Positions 45,065 to 54,288 of a stretch of 64,000 nucleotides of DNA are shown here, piece by piece. The notes under the pieces are model-generated. The model had not been told where the DNA came from and did no database searches. It worked only from the letters and a program-made list of their open reading frames with translations. The first letter of the stretch is position 1, and every line of letters begins with the position of its first letter. The position numbers and the translations under genes were made by a program. This stretch comes from Cognatundibacterium rivi (GTDB lineage Bacteria; Pseudomonadota; Gammaproteobacteria; Burkholderiales; Burkholderiaceae_D): assembly GCF_018139565.1 (NCBI RefSeq), contig NZ_JAGSPK010000003.1, positions 558,001 through 622,000 on the forward strand, given 5' to 3'.

Positions 45065-47227
45065 ATGAAAAAGACACTCATTACGCTGGCAGTTCTGAGC
45101 ACAGCCTCAGTCGCCTACGCCGACGAAGGCATGTGGATGCCACAACAGCTGCCACAAGTAGCTAAAGAGCTGAAAGCCGCCGGTTTAAAATTGGATCCGG
45201 CAACTTTAACCAAACTGACAGAATTCCCTATGGGTGCCATCGTCAGCCTGGGCGGTTGTTCAGCTTCTTTTGTTTCGCCGCAAGGCCTGGTTGCAACCAA
45301 CCACCATTGCGTCTATGGCAGCGTGGCGTACAACTCCAAGCCTGAGCGCAATCTGCTGGCGAATGGTTTCCTGGCCAATACGCTGGCAGAAGAATTACCG
45401 GCTGCACCTGGCTCACGTATTTTTGTTACTAAAGAAGTCACTAACGTTTCTGACAAAATCATCAGCAAGGATGTTGCCAAACTGGAAGGCAAAAAGCGTG
45501 TTGACGCGATAGAGAAAAATTCCAAAGCCCTGGTTGCCGAATGTGAAAAAGATGCCGGCCATCGTTGCAATGTCTATCCATACTATGGCGGTCTTGAGTT
45601 TTACATGATCAAACAGATGGAAATCCGCGACGTCCGTCTGGTGCATGCACCTGCCGAAGGCGTAGGCAAATTCGGTGGCGACACTGATAATTGGATGTGG
45701 CCACGTCACACCGGCGACTACGGTTTCTACCGCGCGTATGTCAGCAAAGATGGCAAAGCCGCTGACTACAGCAAAGATAACGTTCCTTACGTTCCTAAAC
45801 ATTACCTGAAACTGGCAAAAGACGGCTTATCTGAAGGCGATTTCGTCATGGTACTGGGCTACCCTGGCCGCACCAACCGTCACCGTCTGCCATCTGAAGT
45901 CGCGTACACATTTGACTGGAGCTATCCGGCATTCGTCAAAGCTTCCGGTGAGTCACTCGCGATCATCGCGAAAGAGACCGCCAATGATCCTGACGCCAAG
46001 CTGAAATATGCGAGCCAGGTTGCCGGTATCAACAACTACTACAAAAACCGTCAGGGCATGCTCGACAGTTATGCTGGCAGCGATTTTCTTGCCCGCAAAA
46101 CCAAAGAGCATGAAGAGTTGAAAGCATGGGTTAATAGCAATCCGGCTCGAGCAAAAGAATTTGCCAGCGACATTGCGGATGTAGAAAAACTGATCGCTCA
46201 GCGCGATGCACAAGGCAAACGTGAATTTTTCCTCGACCGTTCGTATCCACGTCTGCTGAGCACTGCCCGCAGTCTGTATCGTCTGGCAAATGAAACGACG
46301 AAACCGGATGCTGAGCGCAAAGCTGGTTTCCAGGTTCGCGACCTGCCACGCTTTAAAGCAGGTGTAGAAGCAGTTGAGCGCAACTATGTAGAGAAGGTCG
46401 ATAAAGCACTGGTACTGAACAGTCTGAGCCAATACGCTGCACTGTCAAAAGATCAGCGCAGCGCCAACTTCGATGCGGCAATTGGCATCAAAGACGGCAT
46501 GAGCGAAGCTGACCTGAAAACCTTGCTGGATAATTTGTATGCTGGCAGCAAACTGGGCGATAAAGCGACACGTGCAGCCTGGCTGAATGCCAAACCTGAA
46601 GACTTCAAAACCAGCAACGACAGCTTCATCAAAGCTGCGGTAGCAATGTATGAAGGCGGCCTGAAACACGAAGCGGAAGACGAAGAGCTGGCAGGTAAAA
46701 TCCAGCAAGCCTATGCCAACTACATGAAAGCAAAAATCGCCTTCATGAAGAGCAAAGGACAAGCGGTTTACCCTGATGCGAACAGCACATTGCGTGTCAC
46801 GTTCGGTAAAGTGGCTGGTCGCGATCACGGCACAGCCGATGGCCTGGCATGGTCTGCATTCACGACAGTCAACGGTATTCCTCCAAAAGCCACAGGCCAG
46901 GGAGAATTCAATGCGCCTGCTGCTCAGTTAGCCGCAATCAAAGCCAAAGACTTCGGAAAATATGTTGATCCTAAGTTGAAAGCAGTGCCACTCGCCTATC
47001 TGGCAACACTCGATATCACTGGTGGCAATTCCGGTTCTGCTGCGCTGAATGCAAAAGGTGAATTCATCGGACTGGCCTTTGACGGCACGCTCGATTCCAT
47101 CATCTCTGACTGGGATTACAACAAAGCCAATACACGCTCGATTCAGGTCGATCTGCGCTACATGTTATGGCAAATGAAACATGTCGATAAAGCAGACAAA
47201 CTGATTAAGGAAATGGGCGCGGAATAA
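45065..47227 (+). CDS. S46 family dipeptidyl-peptidase (DPP7-like)
   Basis: Exported serine peptidase that removes dipeptides from the N-terminus of oligopeptides. The 720-residue protein has a signal peptide (MKKTLITLAVLSTASVAYA) and a chymotrypsin-like double barrel with the catalytic histidine in TNHHC (about His81) and nucleophile Ser656 in TGGNSGSAAL. The residue that decides specificity in the family is Gly674 (AFDG), as in DPP7 (hydrophobic P1), not the Arg of DPP11 (acidic P1). Such enzymes let bacteria live on peptides. It stands alone with its own terminator, at the left edge of the accessory block. Confidence 0.92.
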   Translation: MKKTLITLAVLSTASVAYADEGMWMPQQLPQVAKELKAAGLKLDPATLTKLTEFPMGAIVSLGGCSASFVSPQGLVATNHHCVYGSVAYNSKPERNLLANGFLANTLAEELPAAPGSRIFVTKEVTNVSDKIISKDVAKLEGKKRVDAIEKNSKALVAECEKDAGHRCNVYPYYGGLEFYMIKQMEIRDVRLVHAPAEGVGKFGGDTDNWMWPRHTGDYGFYRAYVSKDGKAADYSKDNVPYVPKHYLKLAKDGLSEGDFVMVLGYPGRTNRHRLPSEVAYTFDWSYPAFVKASGESLAIIAKETANDPDAKLKYASQVAGINNYYKNRQGMLDSYAGSDFLARKTKEHEELKAWVNSNPARAKEFASDIADVEKLIAQRDAQGKREFFLDRSYPRLLSTARSLYRLANETTKPDAERKAGFQVRDLPRFKAGVEAVERNYVEKVDKALVLNSLSQYAALSKDQRSANFDAAIGIKDGMSEADLKTLLDNLYAGSKLGDKATRAAWLNAKPEDFKTSNDSFIKAAVAMYEGGLKHEAEDEELAGKIQQAYANYMKAKIAFMKSKGQAVYPDANSTLRVTFGKVAGRDHGTADGLAWSAFTTVNGIPPKATGQGEFNAPAAQLAAIKAKDFGKYVDPKLKAVPLAYLATLDITGGNSGSAALNAKGEFIGLAFDGTLDSIISDWDYNKANTRSIQVDLRYMLWQMKHVDKADKLIKEMGAE

Positions 47228-47248
47228 TACGCCTTGCTCCTCACCAAA

Positions 47249-47277
47249 AGCCACGCAATCAGCGTGGCTTTTTTTTG
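47249..47277 (+). terminator. Rho-independent terminator after the S46 peptidase
   Basis: Arms AGCCACGC (47249-47256) and GCGTGGCT (47262-47269), loop aatca, then TTTTTTTGTTG. It lies 22 bp after the stop. Confidence 0.92.
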
Positions 47278-47495
47278 TTGCACATGATTGCCGACGATGC
47301 CCCGCAAAGACCTATCCTGCATACAGCACAGCCTATCGTTTCCTTGACTTTCTCTGCTTATTTCATACATTGATATAAATTCTGTGCAACAGTCATTCCC
47401 CTCGCGGATGCCCGCTGCACGAGTTCACTGATTGGTGAGCAGTCAGACTGACACCGATATCCATCAAAGCACAATAAGGATAAGGACGAGACATT

Positions 47496-48065
47496 ATGAA
47501 TCTGCTGAATCTGGGAAAAATGCCATTTTCATTTCATGGCGGCTGGGATACGGTGAGTAAAATTCACCCTTCTGTCATCCGTAGTTTTCTGTTGCTGGTG
47601 TTGCCATGCTCATTGATACCGCCGCTGGCGTTGCTGTATGCGGGCAGCCATCATGCGGCCTTATACTGGGTTGATGCGCCTTACCTGCGCTGGCTTGATG
47701 TGGCTGCCGTGTTTCTGGTCATGGAATTACTGACGGTACCGCTGATGGGCTGGCTGATTCGTAAGCTGGCGAGCGATCATCAGGTGACGATGGACTTTCA
47801 GGATAGTTTTCTTCTGGCCAGCATTACTGCAGTGCCGATGTGGTTATCCAGTCTGGGCTTGTTATCCGCCGATCTCTGGCTGGTGATCGCCTGCGTGATT
47901 ATGGGTCTGATATTGGCGGCCAGCGTGCTATATCACGGCCTGTATGCGATTTTAAAATTAGAAGATACCGTTGATGCGCAAGTCATGGGCTACAAAATTT
48001 TCTCTTTCGGTGGCATCGTCTGGATCATGCTCTGCAGTTTCGTTGCATTGCCACTGATGTGGTAA
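47496..48065 (+). CDS. Yip1 domain inner-membrane protein
   Basis: A 189-residue protein with five hydrophobic segments (for example SFLLLVLPCSLIPPLALLYA; VAAVFLVMELLTVPLMGWLI; IVWIMLCSFVALPLMW). It matches the bacterial Yip1/YohC family of unknown function. The start is supported by aaggataaggacgagacattATG. The 268 bp before it contain only the peptidase terminator and no visible gene. It is followed, on the same strand, by the PilJ-type sensor gene after a 300-bp gap with repeated palindromes. Confidence 0.82.
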   Translation: MNLLNLGKMPFSFHGGWDTVSKIHPSVIRSFLLLVLPCSLIPPLALLYAGSHHAALYWVDAPYLRWLDVAAVFLVMELLTVPLMGWLIRKLASDHQVTMDFQDSFLLASITAVPMWLSSLGLLSADLWLVIACVIMGLILAASVLYHGLYAILKLEDTVDAQVMGYKIFSFGGIVWIMLCSFVALPLMW

Positions 48066-48167
48066 AACCTGCCACCACGCGGGCTAACACGCGTTAGCTC
48101 GTCAGCGTCTTCTCCTGAAGCCGGACATGCTGCATCTCAGCCAGCGTGTCCGGTTTCGTATTACCGG

Positions 48168-48247
48168 ATACTCCCCCCTCTTTATTCTCAAACCGCCTGA
48201 TTGTCAGCATCAATAAAGGCCTGCTCAGATACTCCCCCGGAGTATCT
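48168..48247. repeat. ATACTC/GAGTAT palindrome element (copy 2) with half-copy
   Basis: A half-copy GGATACTCCCCCC begins the element (ATACT at 48168). Sixty-one bp further is the full palindrome at 48227-48247: arms AGATACTCC and GGAGTATCT around CCC, all nine pairs perfect. A further C-rich near-match (CACACTCCCCC) is at about 48317-48327. The element occupies most of the 300-bp gap between the Yip1 gene and the PilJ-type sensor gene; no gene is seen in this gap. Confidence 0.65.
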
Positions 48248-48365
48248 TGATAAGCCAAAAGCTGCCACGCCTCCGGCATTTGCCTTGCCGCGTCTAGTTC
48301 CAATGACGAATAGACGCACACTCCCCCACCCCTTAGCATCCTCAGGGTCATTCGGGAGAGCAATC

Positions 48366-49154
48366 ATGAAACGCAGAACCTTCATCTTCACCAGCCTGGT
48401 CCTCAGCAGCGGACTGGTATTGCCGGCGTCGGCACAAGTGAATAACATCAGTGATGCGATCAATAAAGCCGGGCGACAGCGCATGCTGGCGCAGCGATTG
48501 GCGAAAGCCTATCTGCAATTAGGCATGGATATCGATGCCGATCACGCCAGAAAAATTCTGGATCAGTCCTTATCCGTATTTGATCGTCAACTGGTGGAAT
48601 TACGGACCTTCGCGCCGAATCCGGATATCAAATCGCGCCTGAGCGAAGCCGAAAAAATCTGGCTCGATTACAAGCAATTATTGGTAGGAAAAGCGCCCAA
48701 CAAGACTGATGGCAAAAGCATCCTCGTATCGAGCGACAAGCTGATGCAACTGGCCGATGACAGCACACTGCAGCTGGAAAAACTTGCCGGAAACAGCAGC
48801 GGAAAATGGGTCAACCTCGCCGGTCGGCAAAGGATGTTGTCGCAGAAAATGGCCAAGCTTTATTTAGGCCGGCAATGGAATGTTGCGCCAGCCGACGCCA
48901 GCACGCTGCTCGACAGCGCCCGCAGAGAATTCGTCGCGGCCCAGAACGCGTTGAAGAACGCCCCCGTCAACACCGCAAAAATTAAAGATGAGCTGGAACT
49001 GGCGCAGCAACAATGGCTATTTTTCGACCTTGCCCTGCAACAAGCGGATGATGCTAAAACCCGACATCAGTCTGCCATCAATGTTGCCACCAGCAGTGAT
49101 CGCATTCTGGAACAAATGGATAAAGTCACCGGCCTGTATCAGCAACTCAGCTAA
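48366..49154 (+). CDS. Secreted protein with two PilJ/NarX-type sensor modules
   Basis: A 262-residue protein with a signal peptide (cleavage near PASAQ, residue 24) whose KRRTFIF could be a Tat signal. After it there are two copies of the type IV pili methyl-accepting N-terminal module, each opening with the same signature: AGRQRMLAQRLAKAY (residues 35-49) and AGRQRMLSQKMAKLY (152-166). Nothing else is attached: no membrane helix after the signal, no kinase, no signalling domain. In NarX and PilJ this module is the periplasmic sensor. The ATG at 48366 follows cgggagagc. It converges on the dctD-like gene with 39 bp between stops. Confidence 0.85.
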   Translation: MKRRTFIFTSLVLSSGLVLPASAQVNNISDAINKAGRQRMLAQRLAKAYLQLGMDIDADHARKILDQSLSVFDRQLVELRTFAPNPDIKSRLSEAEKIWLDYKQLLVGKAPNKTDGKSILVSSDKLMQLADDSTLQLEKLAGNSSGKWVNLAGRQRMLSQKMAKLYLGRQWNVAPADASTLLDSARREFVAAQNALKNAPVNTAKIKDELELAQQQWLFFDLALQQADDAKTRHQSAINVATSSDRILEQMDKVTGLYQQLS

Positions 49155-49193
49155 ATACTACGCGCGCACGGTTTTGTTATCCGCGCCACTCAC

Positions 49194-50543
49194 TTAATTA
49201 AGCTGATATTTTTTGAGCTTGTCGTACAGAGTTTTTTTTGGAATACCAAGACTGTCGGCTGCCAGCGCGACATTCGACTGATGTGTACGCAGCGCCTGTG
49301 CGATCAGCGAGGCTTCGATCGCCTCCAGTTTTTTTGGCAAACTGTTCGCATCCGGCAGTGGCTGTTTATCAGTCGCATTTTCGCTTACATGTTCACTCTC
49401 GTTCGGACTCTCCATATCAGCCACACCGAGCACCAGCTTGTCTGCAAAATTGCGCAGTTCACGCACATTACCAACCCAATCACGTTGCTGCCAGAGCTGC
49501 ATTTCGGTCGCACTCCATTCCGGCAGCGAGCGTTGAAAACGCTGTGCCGCTCCTTGTAAAAAATGCGCCAGCAACAGCGGAATATCTTCGCGTCTGTCAT
49601 TCAGGCGCGGCAGATAGACATGCACGATCGCCAGGCGGAAATACAGATCTTCACGGAATTTATTTTCTGCGCTCAGCGCCAGCAAATCAGTTTTGGTTGC
49701 GGCGATAATCCGGCAATCGAGTTCGATCAGATGGTTGCCACCTAAGCGTTCCAGTCGGCGTTCCTGCAACACTCGCAGCAGTTTGACCTGCATCGCCAAT
49801 GGCATGCTTTCAATTTCGTCGAGGAAGACCGTACCACCGTTAGCGTATTCAAGCTTACCGATACGACGTTTTTGCGCGCCAGTAAAAGCGCCCGCCTCAT
49901 GCCCGAAAATTTCACTTTCAAATACGGATTCAGGCAGTGCGCCGCAATTGATCGCGACAAATGCGCCCGCCCGTCCACTCGCCAGATGCAACTGGCGCGC
50001 CACCACTTCTTTACCGGTACCGGTCGCGCCGTGAATCAGCACGTCGGCTGGTGTCGGCCCGATATTACGGATGAAATGGCGGATTTTTTCGATTGCCGCT
50101 GATTGCCCGATCAGCTCGGGCATCGCTGGGCGATTTGCCAGCGTTTGTTTCAGTTGCTGATTTTCCAGCACCAGACGGCGTTTTTCCTGCGCGCGCAAAC
50201 AGGTATTGAGCAAGCGCTCGGCAGAGAATGGCTTTTCTATGAAATCATACGCACCGGCGCGCATCGCCTCTACCGCCATGCTGACGTCGCCATGTCCGGT
50301 AATCACGATCACCGGTAAATCTTTATCGGCAGCGACCAACTCGCCCAGTAAATCCAGCCCGGATTTTCCCGGTAAACGCACATCCGTCACCACGATCCCA
50401 CTAAAGCCTGCGGACAAATGCGTCTGTGCCGCTTCGGCGCTGGCAAAAGCCGCGACACTGAAGCCACCCAGTTCCAGCGTCTGCGTGGTCGCCAGACGCA
50501 CGGCTTGTTCATCTTCAATTAATACGACCGACAAAACAGACAC
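49194..50543 (-). CDS. dctD: Sigma-54-dependent response regulator, DctD-like
   Basis: A 449-residue NtrC-family activator: receiver with phospho-Asp54 (IVVTDVRLPGKSG), AAA+ domain with Walker A GATGTGKEV, sigma-54 loop GAFTGA and TVFLDEIESMP, and a Fis-type DNA-binding end (VALAADSLGIPKKTLYDKL). Its partner kinase gene lies just upstream (156-bp gap, which holds repeated palindromes). DctD itself controls C4-dicarboxylate uptake, but here the neighbouring transporter is a NitT/TauT-type ABC importer whose first gene has a sigma-54 promoter. The name dctD is therefore by family only. Confidence 0.9.
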   Translation of the reverse strand: MSVLSVVLIEDEQAVRLATTQTLELGGFSVAAFASAEAAQTHLSAGFSGIVVTDVRLPGKSGLDLLGELVAADKDLPVIVITGHGDVSMAVEAMRAGAYDFIEKPFSAERLLNTCLRAQEKRRLVLENQQLKQTLANRPAMPELIGQSAAIEKIRHFIRNIGPTPADVLIHGATGTGKEVVARQLHLASGRAGAFVAINCGALPESVFESEIFGHEAGAFTGAQKRRIGKLEYANGGTVFLDEIESMPLAMQVKLLRVLQERRLERLGGNHLIELDCRIIAATKTDLLALSAENKFREDLYFRLAIVHVYLPRLNDRREDIPLLLAHFLQGAAQRFQRSLPEWSATEMQLWQQRDWVGNVRELRNFADKLVLGVADMESPNESEHVSENATDKQPLPDANSLPKKLEAIEASLIAQALRTHQSNVALAADSLGIPKKTLYDKLKKYQLN

Positions 50544-50608
50544 AATGATTTCCTCTTCTATCTCTCTATGACGCTGATGATTCTGGCTGCAAATGCCAGG
50601 AAAATCAG

Positions 50609-50686
50609 ATACTCCCCCATCATTTTAACTTTTTCAGCCTAATCTCAAGGAAAACAAAGGGGGTAAAAATATACTCCCCCCAGTAT
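50609..50686. repeat. ATACTC/GAGTAT palindrome element (copy 3) with half-copy
   Basis: The half-copy AGATACTCCCCCAT has ATACT at 50609-50613. Sixty-two bp further is ATACT-CCCCCC-AGTAT (50671-50686), 13 bp after the stop of the kinase gene. The 156-bp gap between the kinase and regulator genes is mostly this element. Confidence 0.65.
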
Positions 50687-50699
50687 TATTTCGGCAAAA

Positions 50700-52502
50700 T
50701 TATTCCGGCAAAACGGGCAAGCGAATCACGAACTGGGCACCGCCCTGACTATGATTGCCTGCATGCAGGCTGCCATTCATCGCCTGCACAATAGAAGACG
50801 AAATCGCCAGACCTAATCCCAAGCCTTTACCGCTGGGCTTGGTGGTGAAAAACGGTTCAAACAAATGGGTAATCACGTCTTCTGGCAAACCGGCGCCGCT
50901 GTCGATAATCTGCAGACTGATGTGCGCCTCATTTAATTCCAGCAGCACCTCAATTTTTTTTACCGGCGCTGTTTCCACTGCATCCAGCGCATTTCTGAGC
51001 AGATTGATCAAGACCTGTTCTATCCGCACACTGTCGCCCAGCACCAGCACCTTCTCTGGCATCGCCAGTTGTACCTCCACCTGAAGTCGCTCAATATCGC
51101 TCTGCAACATCGCGATGGATGCATGCACCGCAGAACACACATCGACCGCGCCCAGTTGCCCGCTGCTCTTTCTGGCAAATCCTTTGAGCTGAGCGATGAT
51201 GGAACCCATGCGTGCGCTGGCATCACTGATATGCTGCAAGTTCGCTACCGCCTCATCGGTTTTGCCGCGCTGCAGATAGGTCGCCGCGTTGTCGGCAAAC
51301 GCGCGGATGGCGGTCAGCGGTTGATTCAGTTCGTGGGTGATTCCTGCTGCCATTTGCCCCAGCATCGCCAGCTTTCCGGTCTGCACCATTTCATTCTGCG
51401 TCGAACGCAGCACTTGCTCTGTCGTCTGCAATTTATAGAACTGCTCTTCGAGTTGTGTATTGGCAAGCATTAAATCACCAGTGCGCTGCGCAATTTTTAA
51501 TTCGAGTTCATCGGCGGCGCGCTGTAAAGCAATTGCCGCCGCTTGTCGTTCCTCGATACGGCGCCGGCGCTGATAATAAACACCGGCAACGGTCGCTGCG
51601 AGCACCAGCAACAACATAGAAATCACCGCTGCCTGCACACCTGCCTGCACCACTTTACTTTCATCAGGAAACAACATCAGTTGCCAGCCAAGGCGACCTA
51701 TCGGACGAGTCAGATAATCACCAAAGCCAGCCTGATCTTTTTTGGGCAGGCTACTGATGGCCGTAACCGGCTTACCGGAATATTGCAAAGTCGCCTGAAT
51801 ATCACTCAACACATCTTTATCCAGCAAACGCAGACTGCGATAACGCCACTCGTCGCGGTTACTTAAAAATATCACGCCATTGCGATCAGTCAGCGCAATA
51901 GGTTCATTATTGCTGCGCCAGGATTTCTGAAATTCATCCAGACTGATCTTGACCGTAATCACACCGACAGGCGCACTGTGCCCGCGTTGCGCAGCCGACG
52001 CATACACCGGTTGGGAAATAAAATAGCCGGGAATACTGGTGGTGTTACCGACCGCATAAAAGTGGCCTGACGAGCCACTCTTCGCCATCGCATCCTGATA
52101 ATAAGGACGGAAGCTGAAATTTTTTCCTATGTAACTTTGCGCACTGTTCCAATTGCTGGCAGCGATCGTCATTCCCTGCGCATCCATCAGGTAAATCGCG
52201 GCAATTTTTGCCTGCTGCTGCATATCCTGCAGCGTCAGATTTAATTGCTGCACCAGCGCTTTATCAGCAGGGTTCGCCAGTACCTGTGCAGCTAACGGCA
52301 GATACGAAATTGAGTATGGCAAAGTCTCGTAGCGCTCAAGCACCGATTCCAGATCCAGTGCAATAATCTGCAGCTGTCTGTCACCGGCCAGACGGATTTC
52401 ACTTTTTTCTTTTTGTGCGAAAAATAAATACGCAAAAAAAATCAGCGCCACACTACATGCCGCACTGAGACACATAGTAATGATGCGCTGATGAGAGTTC
52501 AT
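50700..52502 (-). CDS. dctB: Sensor histidine kinase, DctB-like
   Basis: A 600-residue membrane kinase. It has an N-terminal membrane helix (TMCLSAACSVALIFFAYLFF), a large periplasmic double-Cache (PAS-like) sensor domain of about 260 residues (YLMDAQGMTIAASNW; FRPYYQDAMAK; GYFISQPVY) and a second membrane helix near 290-310 (AVISMLLLVLAATVAGVYY). A coiled coil follows, then the dimerisation domain with His390 in ITHELNQPLTAIRAF and the ATPase domain (NLLRNALDAVE; GLGLGLAIS). This is the architecture of DctB, which senses dicarboxylates directly. The ligand here is unknown; the adjacent importer makes its substrate a candidate. Confidence 0.9.
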   Translation of the reverse strand: MNSHQRIITMCLSAACSVALIFFAYLFFAQKEKSEIRLAGDRQLQIIALDLESVLERYETLPYSISYLPLAAQVLANPADKALVQQLNLTLQDMQQQAKIAAIYLMDAQGMTIAASNWNSAQSYIGKNFSFRPYYQDAMAKSGSSGHFYAVGNTTSIPGYFISQPVYASAAQRGHSAPVGVITVKISLDEFQKSWRSNNEPIALTDRNGVIFLSNRDEWRYRSLRLLDKDVLSDIQATLQYSGKPVTAISSLPKKDQAGFGDYLTRPIGRLGWQLMLFPDESKVVQAGVQAAVISMLLLVLAATVAGVYYQRRRRIEERQAAAIALQRAADELELKIAQRTGDLMLANTQLEEQFYKLQTTEQVLRSTQNEMVQTGKLAMLGQMAAGITHELNQPLTAIRAFADNAATYLQRGKTDEAVANLQHISDASARMGSIIAQLKGFARKSSGQLGAVDVCSAVHASIAMLQSDIERLQVEVQLAMPEKVLVLGDSVRIEQVLINLLRNALDAVETAPVKKIEVLLELNEAHISLQIIDSGAGLPEDVITHLFEPFFTTKPSGKGLGLGLAISSSIVQAMNGSLHAGNHSQGGAQFVIRLPVLPE

Positions 52503-52555
52503 ATGTTATTCAATAACCTGCTTTTGCCATCGCAGTGATGGGATGACGGGCATGT

Positions 52556-53353
52556 TTAATCGACGGCAGCCATTTTCAGTTCATCATTATGATGACGTTG
52601 CTGCTCTTCCATGACGAGCTGTCCGAGTTCACGTTTCAAGGCGTTGAATTCAGCCGCAGACGGGTCGCGCAAACGTGGCAGGTCGATCAGAATATCTTTC
52701 TTCACGGTGCCCGGACGATAAGTCATGACGATAATCCGGTCAGCAAGATAAATCGCTTCTTCGATACTGTGCGTCACAAAAATAATGGTCTTTTTCAACT
52801 CAGCCCAGAGACGCAGCAATTCATCCTGCAGATTACGGCGGGTCAGTGCATCAAGTGCACCGAACGGTTCATCCATCAACATGATCGGTGAATCCAGCGC
52901 CAGCACACGCGCAATCGCAACCCGCTGACGCATCCCACCGGACAAATCTTTCGGAAAGCGATGTTTGAAATCAGCCAGACCCAGCATCTCAAGTAACTTA
53001 CTGACGCGTGAGGCAATATCGGCTTTTCCCATGCCTTTAATTTCCAGTCCGAAAGCGATGTTCTGCTCGACTGTCATCCAGGGAAATAACGCGTATTCCT
53101 GAAACACCATGCCGCGATCAGGGCCGGGTTCTGTGACATTTTTTCCATTCGCAATTATGCTGCCGGACGACGGTAAAGAAAAACCGGCAATCGCATTCAG
53201 CAAAGTTGATTTACCGCAACCGGAAGGACCAAGCAGACAAACAAACTGCCCTTCGGGAATTTCCAGATTAATGTCGCGCAGGGCGACGACTTCTTTGTCT
53301 GCAGTCTTGAAGATTTTATTGACCGCATTCACTTTGATATGTGTAGGATTCAT
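52556..53353 (-). CDS. ABC transporter ATP-binding protein, NitT/TauT type
   Basis: A 265-residue ATPase of the SsuB/TauB/NrtD group. Walker A GPSGCGKST is at residues 42-50, the signature LSGGMRQRVAIAR and Walker B IMLMDEPFGALDA follow, and the switch histidine is in IFVTHSIEEA. It powers uptake through the permease encoded upstream. I use the ATG at 53353 (MNPTHIKVNAV), one base after the permease stop; the longer frame from 53371 would overlap the permease. The group carries nitrate, sulfonates, taurine, thiamine precursors and others, so the substrate cannot be named. Confidence 0.93.
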   Translation of the reverse strand: MNPTHIKVNAVNKIFKTADKEVVALRDINLEIPEGQFVCLLGPSGCGKSTLLNAIAGFSLPSSGSIIANGKNVTEPGPDRGMVFQEYALFPWMTVEQNIAFGLEIKGMGKADIASRVSKLLEMLGLADFKHRFPKDLSGGMRQRVAIARVLALDSPIMLMDEPFGALDALTRRNLQDELLRLWAELKKTIIFVTHSIEEAIYLADRIIVMTYRPGTVKKDILIDLPRLRDPSAAEFNALKRELGQLVMEEQQRHHNDELKMAAVD

Positions 53354-53354
53354 C

Positions 53355-54173
53355 TCAGTTCTCCAATCCACGGTGCCAGCGCAGCAAATAGTTATTTAAT
53401 TTATTCATCGCCAGATCAATTGCCAGACCCAGCATACCGATACTGATCATGCCAGCGATAATTTTGTCCGACCAGAAATACTCACGCGCTTCGAGAATCC
53501 GGAAACCCAGACCATTATTCACCGCAATCATTTCAGAAACGATCACGACAATGAAAGCGGTACCGATACCGATACGCACCCCCGATAAAATATACGGCAC
53601 AGCGGCAGGCAACATCACCCGCACAAACATCGTGGTCTGACTGGCACCGAGATTGCGGGCCGCGCGGATATAAATCCCATCAACATGACGCACACCGGCA
53701 ATCGTATTCATCAATACCGGAAAAAACGCGCCGATCGCAATCAGGAAAATGGCCGGTGGATTACCGAGTCCGAACCACAGAATAGACAAAGGAATATATG
53801 CAATCGGCGGAATCGGGCGCAGGATCTGCATCAAAGGATTCATCCAGGCATAGACGCGCTGGCTAGATCCCATCGCCAGCCCCAGCGGTAATGCAAGCCC
53901 GGCACCGACAACAAAACCAACCAGCACACGATACATACTACCGATGGTGTCACGAACCAGTTCACCGGAAAATGCCCATGACAAACGACTCATGGTTGCC
54001 GGGTCGTAGGCTTCCAGCGGCAATGCATACTCTATCCATTTTTTCACCACGGCGACCGGTGAAGGTAATACTTGCGGATTGACCCAGCCATTGCTGGTGA
54101 CGATTTGCCAGATCGCGATGAGGATGGCGGGCACAATCAGACCCGCGCCAATTTCACGCCATTTGAATTTCAT
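53355..54173 (-). CDS. ABC transporter permease, NitT/TauT type
   Basis: A 272-residue inner-membrane subunit with about six hydrophobic helices and the binding-protein-dependent permease loop (EAA-like RAARNLGASQTTMFVRVMLP, residues about 175-194). It pairs with the ATPase (1-bp gap) and the binding protein (115-bp gap). The long periplasmic stretch between the first and second helices (WIEYALPLEAYDPATMSRLS) is as in SsuC/TauC relatives. Confidence 0.93.
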   Translation of the reverse strand: MKFKWREIGAGLIVPAILIAIWQIVTSNGWVNPQVLPSPVAVVKKWIEYALPLEAYDPATMSRLSWAFSGELVRDTIGSMYRVLVGFVVGAGLALPLGLAMGSSQRVYAWMNPLMQILRPIPPIAYIPLSILWFGLGNPPAIFLIAIGAFFPVLMNTIAGVRHVDGIYIRAARNLGASQTTMFVRVMLPAAVPYILSGVRIGIGTAFIVVIVSEMIAVNNGLGFRILEAREYFWSDKIIAGMISIGMLGLAIDLAMNKLNNYLLRWHRGLEN

Positions 54174-54288
54174 TTGTTGTCCTTAGAAAAGAGAAACAGA
54201 AGCAGCGTCAGGGACGGGCCAAAGACTTGCTTCTGTTCTGGATGTTACAGGCTGATGCTGTGCCAGGAGTACCATGGTTTACCGGTAC

